A DNA stretch of 64,000 bases from NCBI GenBank assembly GCA_963691655.1, contig OY829330.1, positions 62,001 through 126,000 of the forward strand, written 5' to 3'. The notes beneath the pieces were generated by a model. It was not told the origin of the DNA, searched no databases, and saw only the letters and a list, made by a program, of their open reading frames with translations. The position numbers were made by a program, and so were the translations under genes. Of this stretch, positions 23,039-34,600 are shown one piece after another; position 1 is the stretch's first letter, and every line of letters begins with the position of its first letter. The DNA is from Toxonevra muliebris (lineage: Eukaryota > Arthropoda > Insecta > Diptera > Pallopteridae).

Positions 23039-23581
23039 CACAACTTCTTCTCGTAAATTTATCATAACGACAACAACAATCAGCCATCAGACTGTTTTTG
23101 TTTCTACCCGCAAAAATGCTCTGAAATAGTTAAAATTAATTTATTTAAATAAATATGTAATAATATTAATAAAATCAAAAAATCTGATTCCTTTAAAATT
23201 AAGTAAAATAAGTCAATAAAAAAAGAAACAAATTCATTAACAATTTTTAAAACAATTATAATACATTGTAACATATTATGTTATTATTATTATAAAGGGG
23301 TTATATACGTTTTTATGAGTCAAAAAATCTAAAAAATTTTTATAACTTATTTCAAACAAACATACTTTCAAGAGTATATGTTCAAAATTTCAAGTCAATC
23401 CGAGCAGTAGATCGTAAGTAGCAACTAGATTTGTAGCGCGCTACTGTTCATGAATAAAGTGCACTTAAAATTTTAAACGTGATTTTCTCCGAATGATGTT
23501 TTTCGAAAAATACCTTTGCGGTGACCGCGATATCTCAAAAACTACTTGACCAATTCATATAATTTTTTTTCAAAACGGAGT

Positions 23582-23904
23582 TGTATAATTCGGGAATGAA
23601 TTATATTTTTTGAACTATAGATTTTTTAAATAAGAACACGGTAGAGAGAATTCGGTTATAACTTTATAAAGTTTATTATCATAGAAATTTTAAAAAATGG
23701 AAATTATACAATGCGGAAAGAGCGACCGAACGGTTAGAAAATATTCACAAGAATAAGAATAAGGATAAAGAAAAGAACAGAATAGAGCGGTGAAAATAGA
23801 GTAAGGAGAGAAAAAGGAAGAAATAGAAATAGAAAAAAAGGAGTATTGGGAAAGGGCCCAAACATAGAAAGGAATAGAATAGAAAATAGTAGATGGCTTA
23901 GACA
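23582..23904 (-). repeat. BEL-2 3' LTR and polypurine tract
   Basis: 323 bp, TGTCTAAGCC to ATTATACA on the minus strand. Immediately upstream is GCAAGGGGGCCGGGA (about 23905-23919), the likely plus-strand primer. Almost the same tract precedes the 3' LTR at 61054. Confidence 0.85.
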
Positions 23905-23954
23905 TCCCGGCCCCCTTGCATGGGTGCAACTTCGATGACGTCTTGTAAGCGTTG

Positions 23955-24465
23955 TTAGGAGTTCACAACATCGCCCAGCAGGCTTCTAACTCTCTGGTCT
24001 CGGAAATGGGACGTCTCAAGGCTTCGATATATAGTTCGATTGGAAGTCGAAGAAAGTGGGGATGCATGTACAACTGCATTGGATGGCCGTCGAGGTGCTT
24101 GATTTCGAGGTCTATTTACTCTTCCAGTCTGCGCGCGCTGCTGGACTTGCACGGGTCTGGACACCGGATGAAGGAGAGTATGGTGGTCCAAACCGCACTT
24201 TCGGCACCTGCTGTCCGACGTACAGTGAGCGGTGGTATGGGTGGTCGCCAGGCAATTAAGGCAGTAGCCATGTCCCCTGGCCGCTTGCGCTCGCTGGTTT
24301 GGGGTCATCGCGAGGAAGCCTCGACAGAACCGCAACGAATGAAAGCGGAAGCATAATCTGCACTGGCGCACGTTTGCAGGCTGGGGCTGCGTCACAGGAG
24401 ATGCGACTGCTGGCTGCGGTTGTTGGCTCGTAAGAGCTGCATCTGCAGATTGGACCTGTGGAGTA
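23955..24465 (-). CDS. BEL-2 ORF3: zinc-knuckle protein in the env position
   Basis: Open on the minus strand from a splice-acceptor-like TTTCTACTTTTCCAG, whose AG ends at 24466, to TAA at 23955. It has no ATG until about 24395, so a spliced upstream exon probably supplies the start. The N-terminal part is Gln/Pro/Ala rich. Cys/His groups follow: CRLCFRFHSLRFC, CLNCLATTHTTAHC (C-x2-C-x4-H-x4-C) and CRKCGLDHHTLLH, then a basic Arg/Pro tail. The knuckles resemble a nucleocapsid, but the ORF lies 3' of integrase, not in gag. After the stop the same frame reads QRLQDVIEVAPMQGGRDV into the polypurine tract. No envelope features (signal peptide, membrane segment) are seen. Confidence 0.75.
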
Positions 24466-24537
24466 CTGGAAAAGTAGAAACATTAGTTTGGGAATACTAA
24501 TAGCGAGTAGAAATGAGAATTCTACTGGATCTGTGTT

Positions 24538-26157
24538 TTACGCGAGAGGTAAAATACACAATTTCACGATGAGACGTGTTAAAACACCGTTTTGAGTGCG
24601 CAAATCAACAACGCGAATGTGGTTATCGGGACCACGGTGTAATTTAATGATCCGGCCGAGACGCCAGTCATTTGGGGGAAGGAGTTCGTCTTTTATGACT
24701 GCGAACTCTCCTTCTACAGGATCTTTCTGCTGATGTTTCCATTTATACCGCTTTTGAAGATCCCTCAGGTATTTATCTTTCCAGCGGCGGCTGAATCGAT
24801 GATGTAGGACCTTGAGTCCTAACGGTTAATGAGAGAGATTCTCAGAATTAGGTGCAGGTGTAGCCAATAGCGGTGCACTTCGGAGAAAGTGCCCAAAGGT
24901 AATTGCTGTGAGATCAGCAGGATCCTGCGAGGCAGGAAAAAGTGGCCGGGAATTGAGAACGGCCTCTATTTTGGAGAGTAGAGTAGAAAATTCTTTGAAT
25001 GTGAATTTATGGTTACCAGCTGTCTTTTTGAGATGAGTTTTGAAACGCTTGACAGCTGATTCCCACAAACCACCCATGTGAGGAGCACTTGGAGGAATAA
25101 AGTGCCAATTTATGCCTTGAGGAGCATATTTTGGGGAGATATCAATAGAGACTTCTTTGAGGAATTTTAAGAAGTCTTTACTAATGGCGCGTTGAGCGCC
25201 GACAAATTTTGTGCCATTGTCACTCATCATTTTTTCTGGAAGCCCTCTACGTCCAACGAATCTAGCGAAACATGCTCGGAAGGCATCAGTCGTTAGATTT
25301 GAACAGAGTTCCAAATGAATTGCTTTCGTGGAGAAGCATACAAATACTGCCACATATCCTTTACGGAAAGTGGACGAGCGTAGGACGGAAGCCTTTATTT
25401 GAAACGGTCCGGCAAAATCTACACCTGTAGTAGAAAAAGGAAGAAAGAAATTACAGCGCTCAGGAGGTAGAGCAGCCATAATTTGAGACCGCATTATCTA
25501 CTTGTAGATAATGCAAGCTTTACACTGGAAAATACACTTTTTAACTTTAAGTTTCAAGCGAGGAATGAAATATTCTTGTCTGACCATGCGAAGCATGAGG
25601 CTGACTTCAGCATGGAGCAGTAGATTACGGAGAAAATCTAGATAGAGAATGCAGTAGCGAGAACTTTCAGGAATGATTATTGGATGGCGTTCGTTATAGC
25701 TAAGGGCTGCATGAACGAGACGACCATTCACTCTCAAGATATTCTGCTTATCCAGGAAAGGATTGAGCACGAGAAGAGTACTTTTCTTCTCTATGGGTTT
25801 GTCATCGAGTAATGATGTTCTTTCTCGTGGATAATAACGAGATTGAGCTAAAAGAATGAGACGTGTCTTCACAAATTGAATTTCGTCTTGAAGGATAGAG
25901 CTTGAAGCTGGGACATTAGCTTTGCTAACCTTTGCCTTTGCACTATGGAAAAAGCGATATACATATGCTAACACTCGAAGAGCTCGAGGAAATGAAAAGA
26001 ATCGATCGAGAATGTCGATTTCCTGTTCTAGAACTTGGTAGGATTCCTTTTTCCTTTGCTCTAGCAATGTTGCATTTCGGGGAGAGGACCTCGGCCAAGA
26101 ATCGGAAGATTTTTGAAGCCATTCAGGTCCGTTCCACCAAAGACGACGGGAAACCAA
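24538..26157 (-). pseudogene. BEL-2 integrase
   Basis: The N-terminal part has a hinge typical of the family (LLHAEVSLMLRMVRQEYFIPRLK, CKACIIYK), then a TAG at about 25498. The core has GVDFAGPF (first Asp), MSDNGTKFVGA (second Asp) and PPSAPHMGGLWESAVKRF (Glu region). A one-base frame change lies near 24826. The C-terminal part (RWKDKYLRDLQKRYKWK, VVDLRTQNG) ends in TAA at 24540-24538. The RRWKDKYLR pattern is characteristic of BEL/Pao integrase C-termini. Confidence 0.85.
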
Positions 26158-26159
26158 TT

Positions 26160-27540
26160 CCTGAGGCTTAGAACCTCTAGTTCTCAGGTCAGCCGGATTG
26201 TCTGAACTAGAAAAATGTTGCCATGAGGTGTTCCCAACATTTTAGAGAATTTGTGAAGTACGATTTGCCATATATGTCTTCCAATTATGAGGTGGTTTTT
26301 CTAACCATGCCAACACAATTTCGGAATCACACCATAAGAATAAACTAGCTTCATTAAGTCGAAGGTGTGACCGGACTGAAGTGACTAGTTTTGAGAGCAG
26401 AACAGCTCCACATAACTCTAAGCGCGGAAGGCTTATAGTTCTTATGGGTGCTACTTTTCCTTTAGCAACTAAGAGATGTGTTGAGGAAGAAGTTCGGAGA
26501 TAGAGAGTGGCACAATACGCTTTTTCTGAAGCGTCACAAAATCCGTGGATTTGGATTTGTTGGTTGGGTGAGAACCCGACTCATAAAGGGATTTCGATGT
26601 TGGTAACCGCTGGGAGGTTTTCTGAAAATTGAATCCACCTAGAAAGGGATCCAGGGTTCACACACTCATCCCAGTCAGTTCCATCTAACCACAACTCCTG
26701 CAATAACATCTTGTCTTGAATCATAATTGGAGAAAGCCATCCTGCCGGGTCGAAAAGTTTCGCGACTGAAGAGAGAATTTGCCGCTTTGTGACCCCATTC
26801 ACCGATGAAATTGGTGAAATGGTATAAGAAAAAGTGTCGGAGAGAGCATTCCAAAGAATTCCGAGAGTTTTCGTAGAACTTGCACTTTGAAACCGTAGAA
26901 AATCGGAATCCAAGAGATCTCCAACTGGAATTTTTTCTAATATGGCAGGGTGATTCGCTGTGATTTTTTTCAGAGGAAATCCAGCTGAGCCAAGACAATG
27001 AATTACTTGGGAAAGTGATTCGATTGCAGAATCTACATCATAACCACCAGAGAGGATGTCATCGACGTAGGTATTTTCTGTTAGGATTTTTGCAGCGAGA
27101 GGGCATTGCTCTTGTGTATCTTTCGCCAACTTATGGAGAGTTCTGATGGCTAGATACGGAGCACAATTGACTCCAAACGTCACCGTTTTGAGTTTGAAAT
27201 CCTGAATAGGAGCATTCAGTGAGCTGCGAAAGAGAATTCGCTGGAAATCTTGATCATCCTTATGAACCAAAATTTGCCTATACATCTTCTGCACATCTCC
27301 ATTGAAAACGAATCGGAATATCCGCCATTGGAGAATGAGAAGCATGAGGTCTGGTTGAAGAGTAGGTCCAGTATAGAGAACATCGTTCAGAGAGTTTCCT
27401 GAACTAGTAGACTTTGAAGGTTTAAAAAATACACAGACTTTGGTAGTTACTTTTCCAGGTCGAATTACCGCGTGGTGTGGTAAATAAAATGAGAAGTATT
27501 TTCCATGGGACACTATTTCATGAGAATGAATTAGTTCCAT
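26160..27540 (-). pseudogene. BEL-2 reverse transcriptase and RNase H
   Basis: RT of BEL/Pao type: [40 protein letters not shown], the catalytic [10 protein letters not shown] (about 27060) and [11 protein letters not shown]. RNase H follows from about 26578 with [30 protein letters not shown] and SSSDNPADLRTRG. There is an in-frame TGA at the start of RNase H near 26580 and a TAA near 26247, so it is dead. Confidence 0.85.
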
Positions 27541-27587
27541 ATGATCGAGGCTGAGATATTCCTCTAATACTTCGTCATATACGTTTT

Positions 27588-28016
27588 TCAGATCACCCTT
27601 TTTTTCAAACTGCGCTCCATTCTAAGAAATTGTTGGAGTGCGGTAGTCCTTGAATGACCTAATGCTAAAGTTTTGAGAAAACTTTCCTTGAATGGCAATC
27701 TGACAACGTATCGACCATCGGAATTTCGTGTTGTCGTAGAATTGTATAAATCCTCACAAACTTGATCTTCAGGCGAGAGTGGAAGAGCTTGAGGGATTTC
27801 TTCTTGCTCCCAAAATTGCTTTAGTTGAGAACTAAGCAATTCATTGGAGATTGGTTCTACTTGTGTCGAGTGGGAAGACACTTGTTCTCTCACTGAACCA
27901 CTTATGATCCAGCCAAATATTGAATTTTTTCTTTTGTAATCCTTCTAAAATGATTTGTGGGAGTAAATCACTTCCGATTACTAAATCAATTTGCGCGGTG
28001 GTACGGACCAAAAAAA
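27588..28016 (-). pseudogene. BEL-2 protease end and pol linker
   Basis: The minus strand reads TTAQIDLVIGSDLLPQIILEG, the C-terminal part of a BEL/Pao aspartic protease, then a linker (SPEDQVCEDLYNSTTTRN, VVRLPFKESF) that normally precedes RT. A one-base change in an A run near 27600 breaks the frame before RT. The protease active site is in the deleted part. Confidence 0.7.
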
Positions 28017-28334
28017 TGTATAATTCGGGAATGAATTATATTTTTTGAACTATAGATTTTTTAAATAAGAACACGGTAGAGAGAATTCGGTTGTAACTTT
28101 ATAAAGTTTATTATCATAGAAATTTTGAAAAATGGAAATTATACAATGTGGAAAGAGCGACCGAACGGTTGGAAAATATTCACAAGAATAAGAATAAGGA
28201 TAAAGAAAAGAACAGAATAGAGCGGTGAAAATAGAGTAAGGAGTGAAAAAGGAAGAAATAAAAATAGAAAAAAAAGAGTATTGGGAAAGGGCCCAAACAT
28301 AGAAAGGAATAGAATAGAAAATAGTAGATGGCTT
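28017..28334 (-). repeat. BEL-2 5' LTR
   Basis: 318 bp, matching the 3' LTR with few differences but lacking its first 5 bases (the TGTCT). It ends in ATACA, and GGTCC follows a T run just inside, which looks like a cut primer site. Confidence 0.85.
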
Positions 28335-29120
28335 GATAATAATTTTTTAAATACATTTTTGAGACTCAATCATCATGCTCTGCATCATGGTTTCCGTATG
28401 AGAAAAAGGTTTTTTTTTTCAAAATTCAATTTCAAGTACTCTGCGCTGTAGTACACAACTGTACATCGCCAGACTCTGCAGAAAAATCGCGCATCAAAAC
28501 AAGAGCTACAACTTCTTCAATTTCCAATATTTTTTCATATCCGACCACTCTTTTTTTTTGTAAGAATATGTACTATGTACCTGTTGTGCTAGTTTTAAAT
28601 AAATTATTTCAAATAGTCCAAAAAAAATCACAAATATCCGCTTATTTTCCCGTACCAAAACGAATATAACCCCTTAATAAGAAACACGAAATCACATTCT
28701 TGTAATGACTAATTAAAAAATTAAATGAACAGTCGTGGGTCCGATTTTTCATAGATCATAGATCACCAGTAATCAATACAACAACTTTAAAAGCTCTCAA
28801 AATGGGTTCATCACATTTCTCTTGATGCCACAAAATTTGTTCAATTTTATAATTTTTTAAGTAAGTCTTTTGTTCTTTTCAGATAATTTTCTAGTTTCAG
28901 TTCTGTTAGTATTAATTAAACATTCGCTACCTGCAAGTGCTATCCTAAAATACAATTACATTTTTATGATAACCAAAATATATTTAAGTCTATTACGTAT
29001 ATTATTGCAAAAACTGTAAAATTGAGGAATAAAACTGTAATATTTGAGAGAAATCTGTAAGACTGCATGCCGACCAAAAAAACTGTAATTTACAGATAAA
29101 TCTGTCAATATGGCACTGCT
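28335..29120. other. Non-coding, AT-rich
   Basis: No gene is supported. It includes the right part of the putative MITE around BEL-2 (to 28675) and short ACTGTAA repeats near 29015-29095, similar to the ACAGTAA repeats at 22650-22790. Confidence 0.5.
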
Positions 29121-29122
29121 GG

Positions 29123-29936
29123 CTACACTAAACAACAAAGAGAAGAGAGGGAGAAATTAAAATACGAGCAGAATTCGTTTGTTTATGTTTCGATTAATTT
29201 GCTCACACATACAAACGAAACATACGAAAACAAAATGTGTGTGTACATTTATTCGTGGTAGAATTATTTGTTGGTGTTAAACGTGTGGAGATCGACTATA
29301 CAATAAATTAATAACAAAGTTGAACGGATACTGACAACACGCATGTTTCCTTGGCAACATATAAACGTATGTCATTTCTTCTCTGAGTAATTTCTGACAA
29401 AATTGTTTTTCTCATTTTCTGCCACCTTAACTCATTTACGTCTACTGTATCCAAAAAGTTACATTAAGAAAGTGAATAGTATAGTTGCCTTAACAGCCTT
29501 AATTAGAGACACCTCTATCTGGAAATTTTTTTTTGCAGACACAGCAGGAACTCGGCGTTCTTTGCACTTTTATTTATATTATTTGTTATATAAAAATTTG
29601 TTTCGAATATTTCATATATTGATGTGTAAACATTTTAGCTCACGGTATGGGCAAAATTTCAAATGTGTAAAATGTAACAATAACTGTATCGTAAGATGTA
29701 AGATAACTGTAACGTCCAGTTCCCTTCTCGCTCACACTACTGCGCGGCATGACTGTGCTACTCTAAACAACAAAGAGAAGAAGAGAGGTAGAAATTAAAA
29801 TACGAGCGGAGTTTGTTTGTTTATGTTTCGATCAATTTACTCTCACATATATGTGCATACGAAAACAAAATGTGTGTTTACATTTATTCGTGGCAGAATT
29901 ATTTGTTGGTGTTAAACGTGTGGAGATCGACTATAC
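29123..29936 (+). repeat. Direct repeat pair of about 180 bp
   Basis: 29123-29300 and 29757-29936 share CTAAACAACAAAGAGAAG, GTTTGTTTATGTTTCGAT and GTTAAACGTGTGGAGATCG with small differences. The 455 bp between them has no supported gene. They could be LTRs of a small element, but ends and TSD are unclear. Confidence 0.65.
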
Positions 29937-30352
29937 CATACAAGCAGAGAAGTCGCCGTAGCAAACACAAGCGTTTGATAGGCTTTGAATTCGGTTAGTT
30001 AGATTGGATTAAAATTAAATATTTTTTAAAATATAAAAACAATACAAAATGATTAGTAATAAGGAATCTAGGTTTCAATAAATGTATAAACAAAACGTAG
30101 TGATAATGATAGCAAATCACGGCATTATAAAAGACAACACTTTTTTTATCTATGTAAATAGCAAATATGTTAAACAGAAAAAATCAGACTTATTTATTAT
30201 AAAATCACTTATTTACTTCAATAAAAATACATTCTTTTTTATTTTTATTAAATGCAGTTAAGACAACTCTCTTTGCGGTGCTTTTAAAAAGTAGTGGGGT
30301 GACTAGTCATCCCTGTTGCCTTCCTAAGGTTAAATGTGGAAAGCACTTATCG

Positions 30353-30424
30353 TCGCCTGAGGATTGATTTGACGTATGTGTGTACAAATTCATATACCTA
30401 TACGCCAAATCAATTCTCAGGCGA
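30353..30424. repeat. Hairpin found only in the first unit
   Basis: TCGCCTGAGGATTGATTTG (from 30353) is repeated inverted, ending at 30424. The arms are 24 nt with two mismatches around a 24-nt loop. The related copy at 50.5 kb has a single arm, so the second arm was added here. Confidence 0.65.
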
Positions 30425-30582
30425 TGTTATGTAAAATTTTCACATCTAATAAAATTTCAAATCGACAGGAAGAAAAACTTAAAGCGCGAAAAAAAGAATG
30501 CGATTGCAGCTGCGTATATGCGATCATATAGATCCCGATGCATTGAGTAAAAGAAAAATAATGCAACTACAACATATCAGCC

Positions 30583-30710
30583 CTATTCACGATTTGGTGC
30601 AATTGCAAAATACTTATGCTATCACAACAACAAATATATGTGATATGGAATTAAAATTTGCATTTGCAATGATGTAAGACCATTTGCAATTTATGGTGAA
30701 TTGGGTTATT
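30583..30710. repeat. Small TTTGCAATG-type palindromic MITE
   Basis: A short segment with TTTGGTGCAATTGCAAA on one side and TTTGCAATGATGTAAGACC on the other. Related copies are at about 31836-31963, 33068-33195, 50375-50450 (inverted) and 62811-62917. Confidence 0.55.
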
Positions 30711-31402
30711 ATATATATAAAAGATAATGATATCTAATAAGTTTTTAAGTTTATTAAATAATTGTTTTAATTTGAATTACCTAAGCATATAAATTATACA
30801 TTAAATCCCTATATATGGCTATACATATGTGAGCTTATGTATATGACATTCAGTTAGCTTAACTGTTTACACATCAAATATCTTGCGTGCCTTGCACACA
30901 TCCATTGTTTTTTTTTTTATTTTGTTTATTTTCATAAAATTTTCAGCACAAACGGGCTAATTTTATTTTAAAAATTAAACTTCAAAACATGCCGCCATGT
31001 TAAAAATGAGAGCGAAAATGTGTCGTTTTTGACGCTCAATACGTTACTATGGAAATATGTGTGTGTAGAAGAGGCTGTCATTGCTACCCGTTCAGCTTTG
31101 TTATTAATCTATGGGCCATACAAGCAGAGAATTCGCCGTAGCAAACACAGGCGTTTGATAGGTTTTGCATTCGGTTAGTTAGATTGGATTAAAATTAAAT
31201 ATTTTTTAAAATATAAAAACAATACAAAATGATAAGTAATAAGGAATCTAGGTTTCAATAAATGTATAAACAAAATGTAGTTATAATGCTAGCAAACCAC
31301 GACATTATAAACATTTTGCTTTGTACATTAATCTTAGAAAGGCAACACTTTTTATCTATTTAAATAGCAAAAATGTTGAACAGACAAAACTATTTTTATT
31401 AA

Positions 31403-31679
31403 CCCTGGAAGGGCATGCTTCGTCGAATCGACGACGCATGTTTACATTTTACAATTTTTTTTTCTAAGTAAGTGTTGGTAAACATTTAATTTATGAATAA
31501 ATGTTATTAAGAAAAAATGTCTACTGCTGTTTTTCTATATGATAAATTAACCAAATAATGGGAAACAATAAACTTTCAAAGTTATAGGTGTTCAAGTGTA
31601 TGACCGCTTTTAATAATGCCGTCGTCGTTTCGACGAAGCATGACCTTTACGTATAAAAAATATGCATGTTCTTCCAGGG
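31403..31679. mobile_element. piggyBac-like MITE, 277 bp, copy 1
   Basis: Starts CCCTGGAAGGGCATGC after a TTAA and ends in the inverse CTTCCAGGG before TTAT. Inner inverted copies of CATGCTTCGTCGAA strengthen the termini. CCC ends at a TTAA site fit piggyBac; the right TTAT is one base off a perfect TSD. It has no coding capacity. Confidence 0.75.
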
Positions 31680-32655
31680 TTATGTAAAATTTTCACATCT
31701 AATAAAATTTCAAATCGACAGGAAGAAAAACTTAAAGCGCGAAAAAAAGAATGCGATTGCAGCTGCGTATATGCGATCATATAGATCCCGATGCATTGAG
31801 TAAAAGAAAAATAATGCAACTACAACATATCAGCCCTATTCACGATTTGGTGCAATTGCAAAATACTTATGCTATCACAACAACAAATATATGTGATATG
31901 GAATTAAAATTTGCATTTGCAATGATGTAAGACCATTTGCAATTTATGGTGAATTGGGTTATTATATATATAAAAGATAATGATATCTAATAAGTTTTTA
32001 AGTTTATTAAATAATTGTTTTAATTTGAATTACCTAAGCATATAAATTATACATTAAATCCCTATATATGGCTATACATATGTGAGCTTATGTATATGAC
32101 ATTCAGTTAGCTTAACTGTTTACACATCAAATATCTTGCGTGCCTTGCACACATCCATTGTTTTTTTTTTTATTTTGTTTATTTTCATAAAATTTTCAGC
32201 ACAAACGGGCTAATTTTATTTTAAAAATTAAACTTCAAAACATGCCGCCATGTTAAAAATGAGAGCGAAAATGTGTCGTTTTTGACGCTCAATACGTTAC
32301 TATGGAAATATGTGTGTGTAGAAGAGGCTGTCATTGCTACCCGTTCAGCTTTGTTATTAATCTATGGGCCATACAAGCAGAGAATTCGCCGTAGCAAACA
32401 CAGGCGTTTGATAGGTTTTGCATTCGGTTAGTTAGATTGGATTAAAATTAAATATTTTTTAAAATATAAAAACAATACAAAATGATAAGTAATAAGGAAT
32501 CTAGGTTTCAATAAATGTATAAACAAAATGTAGTTATAATGCTAGCAAACCACGACATTATAAACATTTTGCTTTGTACATTAATCTTAGAAAGGCAACA
32601 CTTTTTATCTATTTAAATAGCAAAAATGTTGAACAGACAAAACTATTTTTATTAA

Positions 32656-32932
32656 CCCTGGAAGGGCATGCTTCGTCGAATCGACGACGCATGTTTACAT
32701 TTTACAATTTTTTTTTCTAAGTAAGTGTTGGTAAACATTTAATTTATGAATAAATGTTATTAAGAAAAAATGTCTACTGCTGTTTTTCTATATGATAAAT
32801 TAACCAAATAATGGGAAACAATAAACTTTCAAAGTTATAGGTGTTCAAGTGTATGACCGCTTTTAATAATGCCGTCGTCGTTTCGACGAAGCATGACCTT
32901 TACGTATAAAAAATATGCATGTTCTTCCAGGG
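32656..32932. mobile_element. piggyBac-like MITE, 277 bp, copy 2
   Basis: The same element in the second tandem unit, with the same TTAA/TTAT flanks. It was therefore copied by the tandem duplication and not by a second insertion. Confidence 0.75.
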
Positions 32933-33400
32933 TTATGTAAAATTTTCACATCTAATAAAATTTCAAATCGACAGGAAGAAAAACTTAAAGCGCGGAAAAA
33001 AAGATGCGATTGCAGCTGCGTATATGGGAGTATATCGAGCCCGATGCATGGAGTAATCAACATATCAGCCCTATTCACGATTTGGTGCAAATGCAAAATA
33101 TTTCTGCTATCACAACAACAAATATATGCGATATGGAATAAAAATTTGCATTTGCAATGATGTAAGACCATTTGCAATTTATAGTGAATTTGGCTATTGT
33201 ATATAAAAGATAATGATATCTAATAAATTTTTAAGTTTGTAAAAAAATTGTTTTAATTTGAATTATTTACCTAAGCATATAGATTATACATCAAATCCCC
33301 ATATATGGCTATATGTGAGCTTATGTATATGGCATTATGTTGGCTTAACTGTTTACACATCAAATATCTTGCGTGCCTTGCACGCATCCATTGTTTTTCT

Positions 33401-34288
33401 AAAAAAATTTAACTATGTCGCAGGAATTAGCGGAGTTTTTTACATCTCAGTAATTTATGGTAAAAATTATCCAACCATCCTCTTTTTTCATTTTTTCCAG
33501 CGTACAGTAATATTGGGTGAAAAACGGTAATTTTTAAGGGACAGCACAGTAATTTTAAAATTTTAGTTAACATCACTAGTCGCAATTCGCCCTTGCTGGA
33601 ATCGAAACAAAAAATCGTAGAAACCAGCAACGAGGTGCAATACCGATGGTGTGACAGCGACGGTTGTCGACACATCCAGCGGACAAAAATGTATGAATGG
33701 ATGAGTTTGACATGTTTGATAAAGCAAATATTTAAAATTTCTTTTGGCAAATAACATTCAACAATTACAGTATTTACATATTCTTTATATACAAATATGT
33801 AAACGTTTGGTTGCGGTCTTGCATATTTCATATAAGTATTTTTAAATTTTTTCTACTGATTTCATGAATTGTTATTACTATTTTCAACATTTTACTCACA
33901 TATATGTAAATAAGTATATTTAGGTAAAATGTTGAAATATTTTAGTTGAATATATTTAGCTAAAATGTTGGAACTTTTCATACAAAAATTGTTTGTTTAC
34001 ATGGTATCGTAGCAGCGATATATGAAATTTAACATGTATAAGAAAATTAACACTGCACCTCATGTTAAAATCTGATTGTAACAGAAAACCAAAGCAAAGA
34101 ATAAGAGGAAAAGATGGGTGTTTTTGTTGTTTTCCCGATAGTTGACGAAAATAAGCCATTACAGAATTTCAAATTTAATATTTTCAATCGTTTTTACATT
34201 GCACCTCGTTGTAATTCTACATTTTGTAACAGAACTGAAATGAAATATGTAACAAAACAAGAAAAAAGAAGAAAATATGCGGTTGTTT
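33401..34288. other. Non-coding
   Basis: No gene is supported. TTAACATCACTAG near 33567 resembles an inverted form of CAGTGATGTTAA near 22635. TGCACCTCGTTGTAATTC (about 34200) recurs at about 36486, beyond the solo LTR. Confidence 0.4.
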
Positions 34289-34429
34289 ATCTTGTGACGA
34301 CCCAAATTTATAATGCAAATTGTGGCCGCACAAACACCTGCTGCGCCCCTGTATGACCAAACAACACCTCTGGGCACCAACAGCCTAAAACAAAAATAAA
34401 TCAACGAAAGGATGGCATGGCAACAAAGC

Positions 34430-34600
34430 ACAGAACTATTCTGTGTGTAAAACAACAACAACAATGCACAGAACTATTCTGTGTATAAAACAACAACAAC
34501 AATGCACAGAACTACTCTGTGTACGAAATAAAACAACAACAACAATGCACAGAACTACTCTGTGTACGAAATAACAACAACAACAATGCCCTCTAAAGCC
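34430..34600 (+). repeat. Minisatellite in solo LTR, about 40 bp x 4
   Basis: Four units of CACAGAACTAYTCTGTGTA followed by AACAACAACAACAATG. Each unit contains a small palindrome, AGAAC and TTCTG-type. Confidence 0.8.

Larger units (their letters stand above)
23582..28334 (-). mobile_element. BEL/Pao element BEL-2, gag deleted
   Basis: Bounded by two near-identical LTRs (28334-28017 and 23904-23582). Read on the minus strand: LTR, a primer-site stub GGTCC, the end of protease, RT, RNase H, integrase, a separate zinc-knuckle ORF, polypurine tract, LTR. Gag and most of protease are missing: the stub is joined directly to protease codons. Pol has several stops and frame changes. No matching TSD is seen, and the outer 5 bases of the 5' LTR are gone. 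Confidence 0.85.
23295..28675. mobile_element. Inverted termini flanking BEL-2
   Basis: AAGGGGTTATATACGTTTT (23295-23313) is matched in inverted orientation at 28657-28675 with one mismatch in 19. Removing the BEL element in between leaves about 630 bp, a plausible MITE with BEL-2 inserted into it. A TA lies outside each end after a slightly extended repeat, but the TSD is not convincing. Confidence 0.5.
29937..33400 (+). repeat. Tandem repeat array, 1253-bp unit
   Basis: Unit 30427-31679 is followed by a near-identical unit 31680-32932; the offset is exactly 1253 at several anchors (31118/32371 and 31403/32656). A third, clearly diverged partial copy runs 32933 to about 33400, and an older related half copy precedes at 29937-30426. 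The two central units look nearly identical, so that duplication is recent or an assembly artefact. No coding sequence is supported. Confidence 0.85.

Noticed and set aside
23690..23929. Membrane-like ORF in the BEL-2 LTR (and 28139-28369)
   Set aside because: The translation is of a purine-rich LTR strand, which gives Phe/Ser/Leu-rich frames. It has no support beyond composition.
22635..33578. A giant element bounded by CAGTGATGTTAA (22635) and TTAACATCACTAG (33567)
   Set aside because: Only about 11 bases match, no TSD is found, and the interval holds several unrelated elements.
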